DNA from: Paenibacillus sp. BIHB 4019
GTDB lineage: Bacteria > Bacillota > Bacilli > Paenibacillales > Paenibacillaceae
Reading direction: 5' to 3'
DNA: 64,000 nt
Assembly (NCBI RefSeq): GCF_002741035.1
Contig: NZ_CP016808.1
Span: forward strand, 4,512,501-4,576,500
Under the pieces are notes generated by a model that worked only from the letters and a program-made list of their open reading frames with translations, was not told the origin of the DNA and did no database searches. This document shows, one piece after another, positions 26,803-35,489 of the stretch (position 1 is its first letter; each line of letters starts with the position of its first letter). Made by a program: the position numbers and the translations under genes.

Positions 26803-28635
26803 CTACAGCTTAAGCCCGCCGAGGCTCGCTCCAGTTGTAAACAATCGCTCAATTCGCTTCTCCACCGCTGGATCGGCGATGAGTGGCGGCGCTTGATGCG
26901 GCTTCGTGCGCGCATCGATAATAACGTTATCGCAGGCCCAGTGCTTGTGCTCGTAGCCGCTATTTACCCCGTAAATATCATGGGACGGGTTGCTGCGCGT
27001 AAACGTTGCCCACAGGAAGTTATCCACCTTCGCGCTTAAAAACGTGCTGTCGTCGCATAAAATAATCATTGGGCAGGATGGCAGCGGCCCCTTCTCGGCA
27101 ATCGCCTCGCTCAAGCCCTGCAATTGCCCCTTCGCGTCGGCATAGCTTGTGAAAGCTGGCCCTTGAATGGCTACGACGCCGGGCATAACGAGACGCGCGT
27201 TTTCAAATCCGCGCAGTTCCTTCAGCACGTCAGGCGTTTCGCGGCACAGCTCGCGAATCTTCTCACCATAGGCGGCAAAAACAACCTTGCTGCCTTCATT
27301 AAGCCCCGTACCCGAATAGTCCAGCGTATCGATCGTCGTATTTGTATAAAAATGAATATCCCGGCGCAGCTCCAGCCGCTCCAGCACATAGGCGAGAAAT
27401 TCCGCCTCATGATGCGTCGTTACAGGCTGCTTGTCCTCGGCCGTAATAAATAAATATTTGGCCAGGCTGAGCTGCCCTGTGCCCAAAATCCGGTTAGCCA
27501 GCGTCAAAATTTCCGTCGGCCGCTTGACCTGCTGATACGGCGTATAGCGCTCGCTTCCAATAGCGAACAGCAGCGGATGCACGCCTGCTGCATCGACGGC
27601 GTGGACTTCCTTCACGCCGGGAATTTCCTGCTTGATCGCATCTCCCGTAAGCTCATGGATAAGTGCTCCGAAGGCGGTATCCTCCTGAGGAGGTCTTCCG
27701 ACAACTGTAAACGGCCAGATCGCATTGGGCTTTGCATACACTTTATGCACCTTCATGAGCGGAAACGGATGCGTCAGGCTGTAATAGCCCAAGTGGTCGC
27801 CAAATGGGCCTTCCGGCTTCGTCTCGCCAGGATGGATTTCCCCCGTGATGACGAAATCCGCGTCATTGCTAAGCACAAATCCATCTCGGTAGCTATAGCG
27901 GAAACGGCGTCCTGCGAGCAAGCCGGCAAAGGTCATTTCGCTTAAGCCTTCCGGCAGCGGCATAACTGCTGCAAGCGTATGGGCTGGCGGGCCGCCAACG
28001 AAGATGCTCACCTTCAGCGGCTTGCCCAGCTTATTCGCCATATCCTGATGAATGCCAATGCCGCGGTGAATTTGGTAATGGACGCCGATTTCCTTATTCA
28101 GCTCGTAATCATTGCCGTTCAGCTGAACGCGGTACATGCCGAGATTCGCATTCATCAGTCCCGGCTTGCCCGGCTGCTCGGTAAACACCTGCGGCAGCGT
28201 TACGAAAGCGCCGCCATCGTCTGGCCAATGCTTAATGAGCGGCAGGTCGGAAATTTGAATTTCCTGCGCCGCTACCGGCACGCTTCCCGAGCTTTGCTTC
28301 GGCAGCGCTTTCCATGCTGCAAGGCCTGTTCCAATATGCCCAAACGGGTTTTTCATCGCTTTCATGGGGGCGCCGCGCAAATCGATGACGCGCTGGGTGG
28401 ACTCCCATGTATGGCGGAACATAAATTTGCTCCGCTCAACCGTTCCAAACAAATTCGATAGGGCACGAAATTTGGAGCCTTTTACATTTTCGAACAATAG
28501 GGCGGGACCGCCAGCTTCAAATACCTTCATATGAATCGCCGCCATTTCCAAATGGGGGTCGACCTCTTCTTTTATCCGGACGAGATGTCCGTTCTGCTCC
28601 AAATCGAGTACACATTGTTCCAAATGGCGATACAT
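26803..28635 (-). CDS. UbiD family decarboxylase
   Basis: A 610-aa prenylated-FMN-dependent (de)carboxylase. Family landmarks are GGPALLFENVKGSKFRALSN near residue 42, YRVQLNGNDYELNKEIGVHYQIHRGIGIHQ (about 168-197), VSIFVGGPPAHTLAAVMPLP, ETKPEGPFGDHLGYYS with the catalytic E-x-P-x-G-x-F/D-H region, and TVVGRPPQEDT. The length fits the long UbiD branch found with menaquinone or aromatic metabolism. No UbiX-type prenyltransferase gene is in the window. It is transcribed alone from a region holding repeat R2. The substrate is unknown. Confidence 0.92.
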   Translation of the reverse strand: MYRHLEQCVLDLEQNGHLVRIKEEVDPHLEMAAIHMKVFEAGGPALLFENVKGSKFRALSNLFGTVERSKFMFRHTWESTQRVIDLRGAPMKAMKNPFGHIGTGLAAWKALPKQSSGSVPVAAQEIQISDLPLIKHWPDDGGAFVTLPQVFTEQPGKPGLMNANLGMYRVQLNGNDYELNKEIGVHYQIHRGIGIHQDMANKLGKPLKVSIFVGGPPAHTLAAVMPLPEGLSEMTFAGLLAGRRFRYSYRDGFVLSNDADFVITGEIHPGETKPEGPFGDHLGYYSLTHPFPLMKVHKVYAKPNAIWPFTVVGRPPQEDTAFGALIHELTGDAIKQEIPGVKEVHAVDAAGVHPLLFAIGSERYTPYQQVKRPTEILTLANRILGTGQLSLAKYLFITAEDKQPVTTHHEAEFLAYVLERLELRRDIHFYTNTTIDTLDYSGTGLNEGSKVVFAAYGEKIRELCRETPDVLKELRGFENARLVMPGVVAIQGPAFTSYADAKGQLQGLSEAIAEKGPLPSCPMIILCDDSTFLSAKVDNFLWATFTRSNPSHDIYGVNSGYEHKHWACDNVIIDARTKPHQAPPLIADPAVEKRIERLFTTGASLGGLKL

Positions 28636-28684
28636 GTTGAAATAGCTCCGATCTATATGAATTTTGCGAAATGATGCTCTGCCA

Positions 28685-28783
28685 AGGTGAAAAGGCTTTC
28701 GCCGTCCTTTGGAGGCGCGGCGCGTTTCAATCCGAGAAATATAAGCCGTTTCATAAGTGTGTAACTTATTAATTCTTATATTA
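28685..28783 (+). repeat. Dispersed double-hairpin element, copy R2 (type A)
   Basis: Begins AGGTGAAAAGGC; first hairpin around GCCGTCCTTTGGAGGCG with outer arm ending CGCGTTTCAA. It then runs CCGAGAAATATAAGCC, and a second hairpin pairs ATAAGT/ACTTAT and AATATAA/TTATATT. It is similar to R3b and to the array R4. Confidence 0.85.
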
Positions 28784-28887
28784 AAAAAACCAGTTATCTC
28801 TAGTTAAAACGAATTAAAACCCCTTGTCAAATTTACCGACCAATCGACAGAAAAGGTTCAAAATTTAATAGAGTTCAGATGTTGAGA

Positions 28888-28917
28888 TTTACACAGCAAG
28901 CTGCATAAACATACACT
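28888..28917 (+). promoter_or_regulatory. Candidate promoter of glycosyltransferase operon
   Basis: TTTACA (28888-28893), 18-bp spacer, TACACT (28912-28917), giving a leader of roughly 120 nt. Moderate match only. Confidence 0.35.
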
Positions 28918-29040
28918 GTAACCAGATTCTATTCCAGTCACATGTCATAAATTCCAAAATTAGATAGAGTCGAGTCGAAAAAAAGGGGGGCAGCTGGCGT
29001 CGAACGATGTTGAAACTATAAATCATGTGGAGGAGATTAC

Positions 29041-30198
29041 ATGCTACACACAGTTATTGTGCCAGTAAACCAAGATTATAACATTTTGAATTTATTTACG
29101 GATTCATTGCTGCGGACAGTAAGCCCATCCACCCAGATTATCTTCATCAATGACGGTTCCGGCACAGCAGTCAGACAGCATTTGGACAAGCTCCAGTCAG
29201 AGTGCAAGGAAGGCGTGACGGTGGAGATTTTGCAGCACGACTATCCGCTTGGATGCGCCGTTTCTATTAATAGCGCGCTAAAAATTGCACAGGGACAATA
29301 TATTTATTTTCTCGATTCCGACACGATTTTGAATCACAATTGGCAGCAGCTGATGAGCGAAACGCTGGACAGCAGCGACGAAATCGGCATGGCAGGCGGC
29401 GTGCTGCTGTATCCGCAAACAGGCGGCGTCCAGCATTGCGGCATTGCCTTTGCGGATACGATTGGCCGTCATCTCTTCCTGAACGCGTCCCCTATGGACA
29501 TTCCGAAGCAGACGTTTTCCGTGCAGCTCGTCATTTTCGCGATGTTTGGCATGAAGCGCGAAGTGTATGAGAAGGTGGGGCTGCTTGACGAGAAGTTTTT
29601 CAACGGCTACGAGGATTTCGATTACCAGATGAGAGCGCGTGCAGCTGGCTATGACATCGTTATTAACCCGGAAGTTTTGGCCTACCACTGGGAGCGCAGC
29701 AGCGGCATCCACCGCAGCTTCAATCGCAAAAACAACCTGGCCCGCTTCTGGAAAAAATGGGGCAGCGACATCAAGGCTGATATTTGGCCGTTCATGTTCG
29801 ACCATCTGAAGTCGCATCTGGAGCAGCAGGATGCAGCAGCAGCATCGCTGCCGATGATTGGCGTCGATTTGGCTGAGGTGCGCAGCGATGCGGACATGTT
29901 CTGGAGCCAGCTTCGCGAGGCAGAATTCGCTACGCTGACCGAAGTGTATGACTATTCGAACCGCTTCAACTCGAATGGGGCGATTTGGCTGCCGCAGGTG
30001 CTGGGCAAAGAGCTTATTCAGAGCCGCAGCCGTCTGCTGTTCCTTGTAGACAACTTCACGCGGCTGCTGGAAAACCGCTACTGGATTGAAATGCGCCACG
30101 CCCACCGGGCACAGGATTTGATCATTGACCTCTACGGCAATGTCATCTCCATCGACCGGATTTATGAAAGCTGCTGGCCAGGAACTAAGGTGCGCTAG
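29041..30198 (+). CDS. Family 2 glycosyltransferase
   Basis: A 385-aa GT-A-fold enzyme, probably cytoplasmic. The N-terminus LHTVIVPVNQDYNILNLFTD and FINDGSG give the nucleotide-sugar loop, YIYFLDSDTILNHNW the DxD metal site (about residues 91-93), and FFNGYEDFDYQMRARAAGYD the acceptor ED motif. About 120 C-terminal residues extend beyond the catalytic domain, with no TM span. A GGAGGAG ribosome-binding site precedes the ATG. As the first gene of a set with a class III aminotransferase, zinc dehydrogenase and MFS carrier, it may glycosylate a small molecule rather than build cell wall; that is inference. Confidence 0.9.
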   Translation: MLHTVIVPVNQDYNILNLFTDSLLRTVSPSTQIIFINDGSGTAVRQHLDKLQSECKEGVTVEILQHDYPLGCAVSINSALKIAQGQYIYFLDSDTILNHNWQQLMSETLDSSDEIGMAGGVLLYPQTGGVQHCGIAFADTIGRHLFLNASPMDIPKQTFSVQLVIFAMFGMKREVYEKVGLLDEKFFNGYEDFDYQMRARAAGYDIVINPEVLAYHWERSSGIHRSFNRKNNLARFWKKWGSDIKADIWPFMFDHLKSHLEQQDAAAASLPMIGVDLAEVRSDADMFWSQLREAEFATLTEVYDYSNRFNSNGAIWLPQVLGKELIQSRSRLLFLVDNFTRLLENRYWIEMRHAHRAQDLIIDLYGNVISIDRIYESCWPGTKVR

Positions 30199-30222
30199 TA
30201 CGCGCTAAATGGAGGAGAAACC

Positions 30223-31494
30223 ATGAAGACGAGAGAGGAGCAGGCAGTATTTACCCAAAGCCTGCAATGGTTGGAGCGCGTGCAGCAATTGATTCCGAGC
30301 GGATGCAGCACGCTGGCAAAGACGCCAGAGCGCTTATTCCCCGGCGAAACGGCCATTTGCTGCGTAGAAGCCAGACAATCCAGATTTATCGATATCGACG
30401 GCAATGAGTGGCTCGATTGCGAGATGGCGATGGGCACCGCTTCATGGGGACATGCCCGTGAGGAAGTGCAAGCGGCGATTGTAAAGCAGCTCGCCAAAGG
30501 GACAAGCTTCTCGGTGCCCGCTGATGTGGAGCTGACGGCAGCGGAGCTTATACTCGCCCGCTTCGAGCAGCGTTATGCGGCACTGCGCTTCTGCAAAGGC
30601 GGAGCCGATGCAGTTAGCGGCGCAGTCCGGCTGGCAAGAGCTTTCACCCGCAGGCCAAAGGTGATGTCGACGGCGTACCATGGCTGGAGCGATTGGTCGG
30701 CCTATGGCTATTACGGCGGAGATGCGGAAGCGATGGGGATTCCGGCGGAAATCCGTAGCAGCACCGTTTGGGTGCCGCATGCAAGTCTGCGGCGGATCGA
30801 AGACGAGGTGCGCCGGCATGGCGACCAGCTCGCCTGCATCGTGTTATGCCCGAACGAGTGGCAGCGCGAGGAGCTGGCCAAGGTGATGGAGCTGGCTGCA
30901 CGCCACAGCATTCTAATCATATTTGACGAGGTAACATCTGGGGCAAGAATGGGCAAGCAGGCGACCGCAGGCGAATACGGGCTGTGGCCGGATATTCTTT
31001 GCTTGTCGAAGGGGCTGGCCAATGGCCTGCCGCTGGGCGTCGTATTGGGCTCAGAGCCGATTATGCGGCTATGTGGGCAGGTCAAGTTCAGCAGCGCCCA
31101 TTCGAGCGAGACGATTGCACTGGCAGCGCTTATTGCTTGCGAGAAGCTGATGCAGGCGGCACCGAGCTGGCCAAGCTGGCGCGGCGGCACGCAGAAGCTG
31201 ATGGCAGAGCTGCAGGCGCAGCTGGATGCGCTGGGACTGACAGAGGAGCTGGCCCTGCACGGCACCTATGCAAGCTTCTGCCTGAGGTCGCGGGCGGAGC
31301 AGGACTTTTACCGCGATCCGTTCCGCGCTTATATGATGAAGCGGCTCGCCCAGCAGGGGATTTTTACGAAGGGATTTTTCGTCTTCTCGGATGCTCATTC
31401 GGAGGCGGAGCTGCTGCTCGTACAGGAAGCGCTTAAGGAAGTTTTGCTGGAGTGGAGCAAACAAGACCATAAATCCAGCAAGTCAGCTGTTTAA
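30223..31494 (+). CDS. Class III aminotransferase (glutamate-1-semialdehyde aminomutase-like)
   Basis: A 423-aa PLP enzyme. IIFDEVTSGAR carries the pyridine-binding Asp, and LSKGLANGLPLG the Schiff-base Lys (K263). RFCKGGADAVSGAVRLARAF and AYHGWSDW match the GSA/HemL-like fold. True HemL members are about 430 aa and act in heme synthesis, but the neighbours (GT2, zinc dehydrogenase, exporter) suggest a specialised transaminase acting on a ketone made by the next enzyme, as with NeoB/BtrB-type sugar aminotransferases. GGAGGAG precedes ATG 30223. Codon use is GC-rich like the neighbours. Confidence 0.88.
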   Translation: MKTREEQAVFTQSLQWLERVQQLIPSGCSTLAKTPERLFPGETAICCVEARQSRFIDIDGNEWLDCEMAMGTASWGHAREEVQAAIVKQLAKGTSFSVPADVELTAAELILARFEQRYAALRFCKGGADAVSGAVRLARAFTRRPKVMSTAYHGWSDWSAYGYYGGDAEAMGIPAEIRSSTVWVPHASLRRIEDEVRRHGDQLACIVLCPNEWQREELAKVMELAARHSILIIFDEVTSGARMGKQATAGEYGLWPDILCLSKGLANGLPLGVVLGSEPIMRLCGQVKFSSAHSSETIALAALIACEKLMQAAPSWPSWRGGTQKLMAELQAQLDALGLTEELALHGTYASFCLRSRAEQDFYRDPFRAYMMKRLAQQGIFTKGFFVFSDAHSEAELLLVQEALKEVLLEWSKQDHKSSKSAV

Positions 31495-31529
31495 ACGTTT
31501 ATTCACAAATCGAAAGAGGAGGCAAGTTA

Positions 31530-32561
31530 ATGAAAGCATTAGTATATCAGGATTATCGCAAGGTGGAACTTCTGGAGATGGAGGAGCCAACCATCGTGTC
31601 GCCGACAGGCGTTAAGGTTAAAATTTTTGGCTCGGGCATTTGCGGTACGGATCTTAACATTGTAAAAGGAAAAATCCCGGCCAATTCCGGCACGATTATC
31701 GGCCATGAAGGCGTTGGAACCGTCGTTGAAGTCGGCCCTAAAGTAAGAAGCGTTAAAGTGGGCGACCGTGTGCTCATAGATCCTACGCAATCTTGCGGCA
31801 TTTGTTCTTACTGCCGTGAAGGGCTGCACTGCTACTGCGAAAATTTTGAGGATCATCAGGTTGGCATGACCATCCACGGCACTTTCGCGGAATATTACGC
31901 AGGCGAGGAAAGATACGTGTTCAAAATTCCCGACACGATGAGCTGGGAAGCGGCAATGATGGTCGAGCCGCTGGGCTGCGTGCTCAACAGCTTCTTGAAA
32001 GCTCGCGTTAAACCAAGCGATTCGGTGCTGGTGCTTGGCTCCGGCGCGATTGGCTCCTTGTGCCAGCTTGTTGGCAAGCGGCTTGGCCGCCTGACCGTTG
32101 GCACAGAAGTGGATGAATACCGTAAAAGCTTCGCTGCAAACATTGCTGATTATGTGTTTCATCCTCAGGAGCTGACGCTGGAAAAAGTGCTCGAAATTAA
32201 CAATGGCCATAAATTCGATATTATTATTGATGCGGTCGGCAATCAGCTGCATGTCGCTCTGGAGCTGATCGGCAAAGGCGGCAGAATTATTCCTATGGGC
32301 TATGACGACAGCTATGAAGTGTCGTTTAAGCCGACGGATTTTATTAATAACGGTGTCAATGTTATTGGCGATGTAGCGGTTCATCAAATGATCAGCACGG
32401 CGCTCAAGTTTGCCCAAAGCTTGCCGGAGCTCGAAAATATGGTCACTTCAACCAAAAAGCTGCAGGACTACGAAGGCGCATTTAATGAAACGATTGGTTA
32501 TGACATGAGCACAGGCGCGCCAAGAGCGATGACCTCCGTGAAGACAGCACTTATTTCTTAA
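31530..32561 (+). CDS. Zinc-dependent MDR alcohol/polyol dehydrogenase
   Basis: A 343-aa medium-chain dehydrogenase/reductase. Catalytic zinc ligands C38 and H59-E60 (GHEGVG) and the structural zinc quartet C89, C92, C95 and C103 are intact, so it is a classical two-zinc enzyme. The NAD(P) fold is marked by VLVLGSGAIGSLCQLVG. Such enzymes oxidise sugars, polyols or threonine; in aminocyclitol pathways a relative supplies the ketone for the aminotransferase. AGAGGAGG precedes the ATG. It lies 35 bp after the aminotransferase gene. Confidence 0.92.
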   Translation: MKALVYQDYRKVELLEMEEPTIVSPTGVKVKIFGSGICGTDLNIVKGKIPANSGTIIGHEGVGTVVEVGPKVRSVKVGDRVLIDPTQSCGICSYCREGLHCYCENFEDHQVGMTIHGTFAEYYAGEERYVFKIPDTMSWEAAMMVEPLGCVLNSFLKARVKPSDSVLVLGSGAIGSLCQLVGKRLGRLTVGTEVDEYRKSFAANIADYVFHPQELTLEKVLEINNGHKFDIIIDAVGNQLHVALELIGKGGRIIPMGYDDSYEVSFKPTDFINNGVNVIGDVAVHQMISTALKFAQSLPELENMVTSTKKLQDYEGAFNETIGYDMSTGAPRAMTSVKTALIS

Positions 32562-32578
32562 TGTAGGGCAAGGCAAGG

Positions 32579-32630
32579 GCGTTATGGCTGCGCGGCGAAA
32601 GGCTTACGGGGCGCCGCGCAGCAATGACGC
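32579..32630 (+). other. Strong intercistronic hairpin
   Basis: GCTGCGCGGCG (32587-32597) and CGCCGCGCAGC (32612-32622) form a perfect 11-bp GC-rich stem, with outer GCGT/ACGC. There is no T tract, so it may be a processing or attenuating structure between the dehydrogenase and MFS genes. Confidence 0.55.
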
Positions 32631-32657
32631 ATGAAGAAGAGGGGATGAGCCTTAAAG

Positions 32658-33902
32658 ATGAAGCTGCTTGCCGATTTGCCAAAAAATCCGCGGTATTCGA
32701 TTTTTCTGGAGCCGCTCTGGGCGATTCCTGGAACAATCGTTTTGTTTTATGCGCCGCTCTATATGAAGGATGCGGGACTGAGCGATATTGAAATCGGGTT
32801 GATCAATTCCATAAACCTGTATTTTGCTTTTGTGTTTCAGTTGTTTGCCGGGTCGATTACGAATAAGCTGGGACGCAAGCGCACCTCGCTCATTTTTGAT
32901 CTTGTAGCCTGGAGCGTTCCGATGTTTATTTGGGCGTTCTCGCAAAGCTTCTGGCTGTTTATGATTGCTTACTTGTTAAATGCGACGTCCAAGTTCGTCA
33001 CCGTGTCGTTTAATTTGCTCATTATTGAAGATGTCGAGGAGCGAAAGCGACCGAAAGTTTTTGGCATCATGAATATGATTATTACCGCAGCAGGAGTGCT
33101 TACCCCGCTAGCGGGCTTTGTCATCGCCGATTTTGGTATCGGGAAGACGCTAGCCGTCATTTATTTTGCCGGTGGCGTAATGATGACGATTATGTTTATT
33201 GTAAGAAACCGGCTGACAGAGGAGACGGAGGCGGGCAAAGAGCTCATTGAGGTACATAGCCAGACTAAGGTGCTGAAAAGCTTGGGAGCCAGCCTGCGAC
33301 TATTTGGCAAAGCGTTTTATACCCGCCGGTTGTTCCCGATTATAATCATAACGGTACTGTCGAATTTTATTTTGCAGCTGAATTTTTTTCAGGTTGTGTT
33401 TTTCAAGGAGGAGCTGCATTTCGGCGATTGGACGATTTCCTATATTCCGGTCGTCACTGCGGTAACGGTCATGGTGTTATACTTGGTCGTCATTCCACGG
33501 CTGAAACAACGCTCGGATGAAAAATATGTCAGTCTATCGATTGCCTTATGCACCGCCGGCTCCTTGCTGCTGCTCTTTATTCCTTCCGGCAATGTGCCGC
33601 TGCTCATGCTGACGATTATTATATTGGCGGCAGGAACGTTTATTTTGCAAACGTACCGGGATGCGCTGCTGATGAATCGCCTTGGCACGCATGAGAAAGC
33701 CGATATGTTTTCGGCCGTACAGACGGTTATGACGCTTATTGCCATTCCCTCCGGTTATTTGACGGGACTCCTCTATAATTACAGTCCGAAGCTGCTGTTC
33801 GCCGTCATTGTTGCGCTGTATATGGTGCTCATGGCCGTCGTGTTTTTCCTCCCGGTTCCTACCAGGCAGCAGCAGGTGATGAAAGCGAATCATCATGTCT
33901 AA
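32658..33902 (+). CDS. MFS transporter
   Basis: A 414-aa, 12-TM major facilitator. GSITNKLGRKRTSLIFDLVA is the TM2-3 signature loop (about residues 72-91), and a central cytoplasmic loop runs around 190-215. There is no large soluble domain. It follows the dehydrogenase gene after a hairpin, in the same direction. In this set of enzymes it is the natural exporter of the product or importer of the substrate. Specificity cannot be read. Confidence 0.88.
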   Translation: MKLLADLPKNPRYSIFLEPLWAIPGTIVLFYAPLYMKDAGLSDIEIGLINSINLYFAFVFQLFAGSITNKLGRKRTSLIFDLVAWSVPMFIWAFSQSFWLFMIAYLLNATSKFVTVSFNLLIIEDVEERKRPKVFGIMNMIITAAGVLTPLAGFVIADFGIGKTLAVIYFAGGVMMTIMFIVRNRLTEETEAGKELIEVHSQTKVLKSLGASLRLFGKAFYTRRLFPIIIITVLSNFILQLNFFQVVFFKEELHFGDWTISYIPVVTAVTVMVLYLVVIPRLKQRSDEKYVSLSIALCTAGSLLLLFIPSGNVPLLMLTIIILAAGTFILQTYRDALLMNRLGTHEKADMFSAVQTVMTLIAIPSGYLTGLLYNYSPKLLFAVIVALYMVLMAVVFFLPVPTRQQQVMKANHHV

Positions 33903-33912
33903 TAACCATTTG

Positions 33913-34012
33913 CAAGCAAAAACGACTTCGTCGTCCTTCCAGAACGTGCGAAGAGCTTTGTCGGAGAAATATAAGCCCATTTGTAAGTGCAAAACTTATA
34001 AATTCTTATATT
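33913..34012 (+). repeat. Dispersed double-hairpin element, copy R3a (type B)
   Basis: Starts AAGCAAAAACGACTTCGTCG and is nearly identical to R1 read on the other strand. The second half GGAGAAATATAAGCC folds on AACTTATAAATTCTTATAT. It begins 11 bp after the MFS stop codon. Confidence 0.85.
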
Positions 34013-34014
34013 GC

Positions 34015-34113
34015 AAGGTGAAACGTCGAAAGCCGTCCTCCGGCGGTGCTGCGCGTTTCCATCCGAGAAATATAAGCCTATTTATAAGGGGAAACTTATA
34101 AATTCTTATATTT
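34015..34113 (+). repeat. Dispersed double-hairpin element, copy R3b (type A)
   Basis: Begins AAGGTGAAACGTCGAAAGCC; first hairpin around GCCGTCCTCCGGCGGTGC; CGCGTTTCCATCCGAGAAAT follows, then a long second hairpin (TATTTATAAG/CTTATAAATT). It is adjacent to R3a, showing a type B and a type A unit in tandem. Confidence 0.85.
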
Positions 34114-34182
34114 TGACAAAAGAAGGTTTTCCGCCAAATAGGTCGAATGGTTATACAGAAAATGGCTACGGAGGGATAATTA

Positions 34183-34776
34183 ATGATTAATGTATTAAAT
34201 CATGAAACACGCGAAACACTGGCTTGGATGAACGAGCCATCGCAGTGGCACTTCACAGAGCAGGGCGGCGTCATGATTGAAGCACCACCGGAGGCGGATT
34301 TTTTCTGCGATCCATCAGGCAAGCATTTTGCCAGCTCGGCTCCTTTTTTGTATGCTCCAGTCAAGCGATCCTTCGAATTAACAGCAAGGCTGACGGTGGA
34401 GATGAAGCAGCAGTATGACTCTGGGTGCCTTATGCTGTACGTCGATAGCGACAATTGGTGCAAATTATGCTTTGAATTTAATGGTCGGGCAGCCTCGATC
34501 GTCTCGGTCGTCACCAAGGACGGCTGGTCAGATGATTGCAACTCGGAAGAGATTCAGTCGGACAATCCTTATTTGAGAATCAATAAAGTAGAAGACTGCG
34601 TGTCCTTCTATTATTCGTCTGATGGCGAGGATTGGAGGCTGATCCGTTATTTCGGCATGCGCACACCTGATGAAGTAAAGGCCGGCGTCGTCGCGCAATG
34701 TCCGAAGGGCAGCGGCAGCAGGGCCGAGTTCAGCTTTGTCCATCTCACCGAGCCGAACGTGGAAAGCCGATTTTAG
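34183..34776 (+). CDS. DUF1349 (concanavalin-like) protein
   Basis: A 197-aa beta-sandwich protein. The segments SQWHFTEQGGVMIEAPPEADFF, FELTARLTVEMKQQYDSGCLM, YVDSDNWCKLCFEF and FYYSSDGEDWRLIRYF match the DUF1349 family, related to lectin-like jelly rolls. There is no signal peptide, so it is intracellular. GGAGGG precedes ATG 34183. The family has no firm function; members are often near glycosidases, and some were historically called regulation-of-enolase proteins. It could bind a sugar product of the preceding operon. Confidence 0.85.
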   Translation: MINVLNHETRETLAWMNEPSQWHFTEQGGVMIEAPPEADFFCDPSGKHFASSAPFLYAPVKRSFELTARLTVEMKQQYDSGCLMLYVDSDNWCKLCFEFNGRAASIVSVVTKDGWSDDCNSEEIQSDNPYLRINKVEDCVSFYYSSDGEDWRLIRYFGMRTPDEVKAGVVAQCPKGSGSRAEFSFVHLTEPNVESRF

Positions 34777-34844
34777 CAGCTGAAAGCTGAAAGTTGCTGG
34801 CGGTAAGCTGCAAGTAAAAGCAGGAAAGGTAGCTGATAGTAGCG

Positions 34845-35489
34845 ATGAGTCTGAAAGCGATCATTTTTGATTTCGACGGCTTGATTATGGATACCGAGAC
34901 ACCTTGGTATTATGCTTTTCGGGACATTTATCAGGAGCATGGAGTAGAGCTGTCGCTGGGCCTGTGGTCCCGCAATGTGGGCACAAATTTCGACGAATTC
35001 AATCCTTTTCATTATTTGGAGGAAGCGCTGCAAACGCCAATTGACCATGACCATATTAAAGAGCTCTCTGAGCAAAAATATGCCGTTTATATTGGCGAAA
35101 CCGGGCTATTGCCTGGAGTTGCGGAGCTGCTGGCGAGCGTGAAGCAGCGAAATCTGCACCTTGCGGTTGCGTCCAGCTCTACGCGTGATTGGGTTCATAG
35201 CTATTTGAAGAAGCTTGGCATCTTTGAAGCCTTTGATGTGATTCATACCTCTGAAGATGTGCAGCGGGTAAAACCTGACCCGGAGCTGTATGAGCTCACG
35301 CTGGCACGGCTTGGCATTGATGCCTCAGAAGCCATCGTCTTTGAAGATTCGCCAAATGGTTTGAAAGCTGCAAAGGCGGCTGGCATCCGCTGTATCGTGG
35401 TGCCGAATGAAGTGACAAGGGATTTGGAATTTTTGAATTATGATCAGCGGCTAGCCTCAATCGCCGAATTTGATTTCGAAGCTTTGTAG
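34845..35489 (+). CDS. HAD-superfamily phosphatase/beta-phosphoglucomutase-like
   Basis: A 214-aa haloacid-dehalogenase-fold enzyme. Motif I is FDFDGLIMDTE (nucleophile Asp about residue 9), motif II VASSSTRDW, motif III the Lys in RVKPDPELYE, and motif IV VFEDSPNGLKAAKAAG. The helical cap lies between motifs I and II (subfamily IA). GLIMDTE is the form found in phosphatases and phosphoglucomutases of sugar phosphates. Its 3' end overlaps the convergent AraC gene by 46 bp. The substrate is unknown, possibly a sugar phosphate from the preceding gene set. Confidence 0.92.
   Translation: MSLKAIIFDFDGLIMDTETPWYYAFRDIYQEHGVELSLGLWSRNVGTNFDEFNPFHYLEEALQTPIDHDHIKELSEQKYAVYIGETGLLPGVAELLASVKQRNLHLAVASSSTRDWVHSYLKKLGIFEAFDVIHTSEDVQRVKPDPELYELTLARLGIDASEAIVFEDSPNGLKAAKAAGIRCIVVPNEVTRDLEFLNYDQRLASIAEFDFEAL

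Larger units (their letters stand above)
28636..29040. other. Divergent intergenic region (ubiD-like / glycosyltransferase)
   Basis: A 405-bp gap. It contains repeat R2 (28685-28783) near the UbiD side, an AT-rich segment, and a candidate promoter for the plus-strand operon. I see no coding character. Confidence 0.5.

Noticed and set aside
29278..30105. 275-codon antisense frame inside the glycosyltransferase gene
   Set aside because: A shadow of a gene with clear GT2 motifs; no recognisable protein features.
34113..34141. Promoter with TTGACA at the end of repeat R3b for the DUF1349 gene
   Set aside because: No acceptable -10 at 16-19 bp (AAATAG is the best), so I did not list it.
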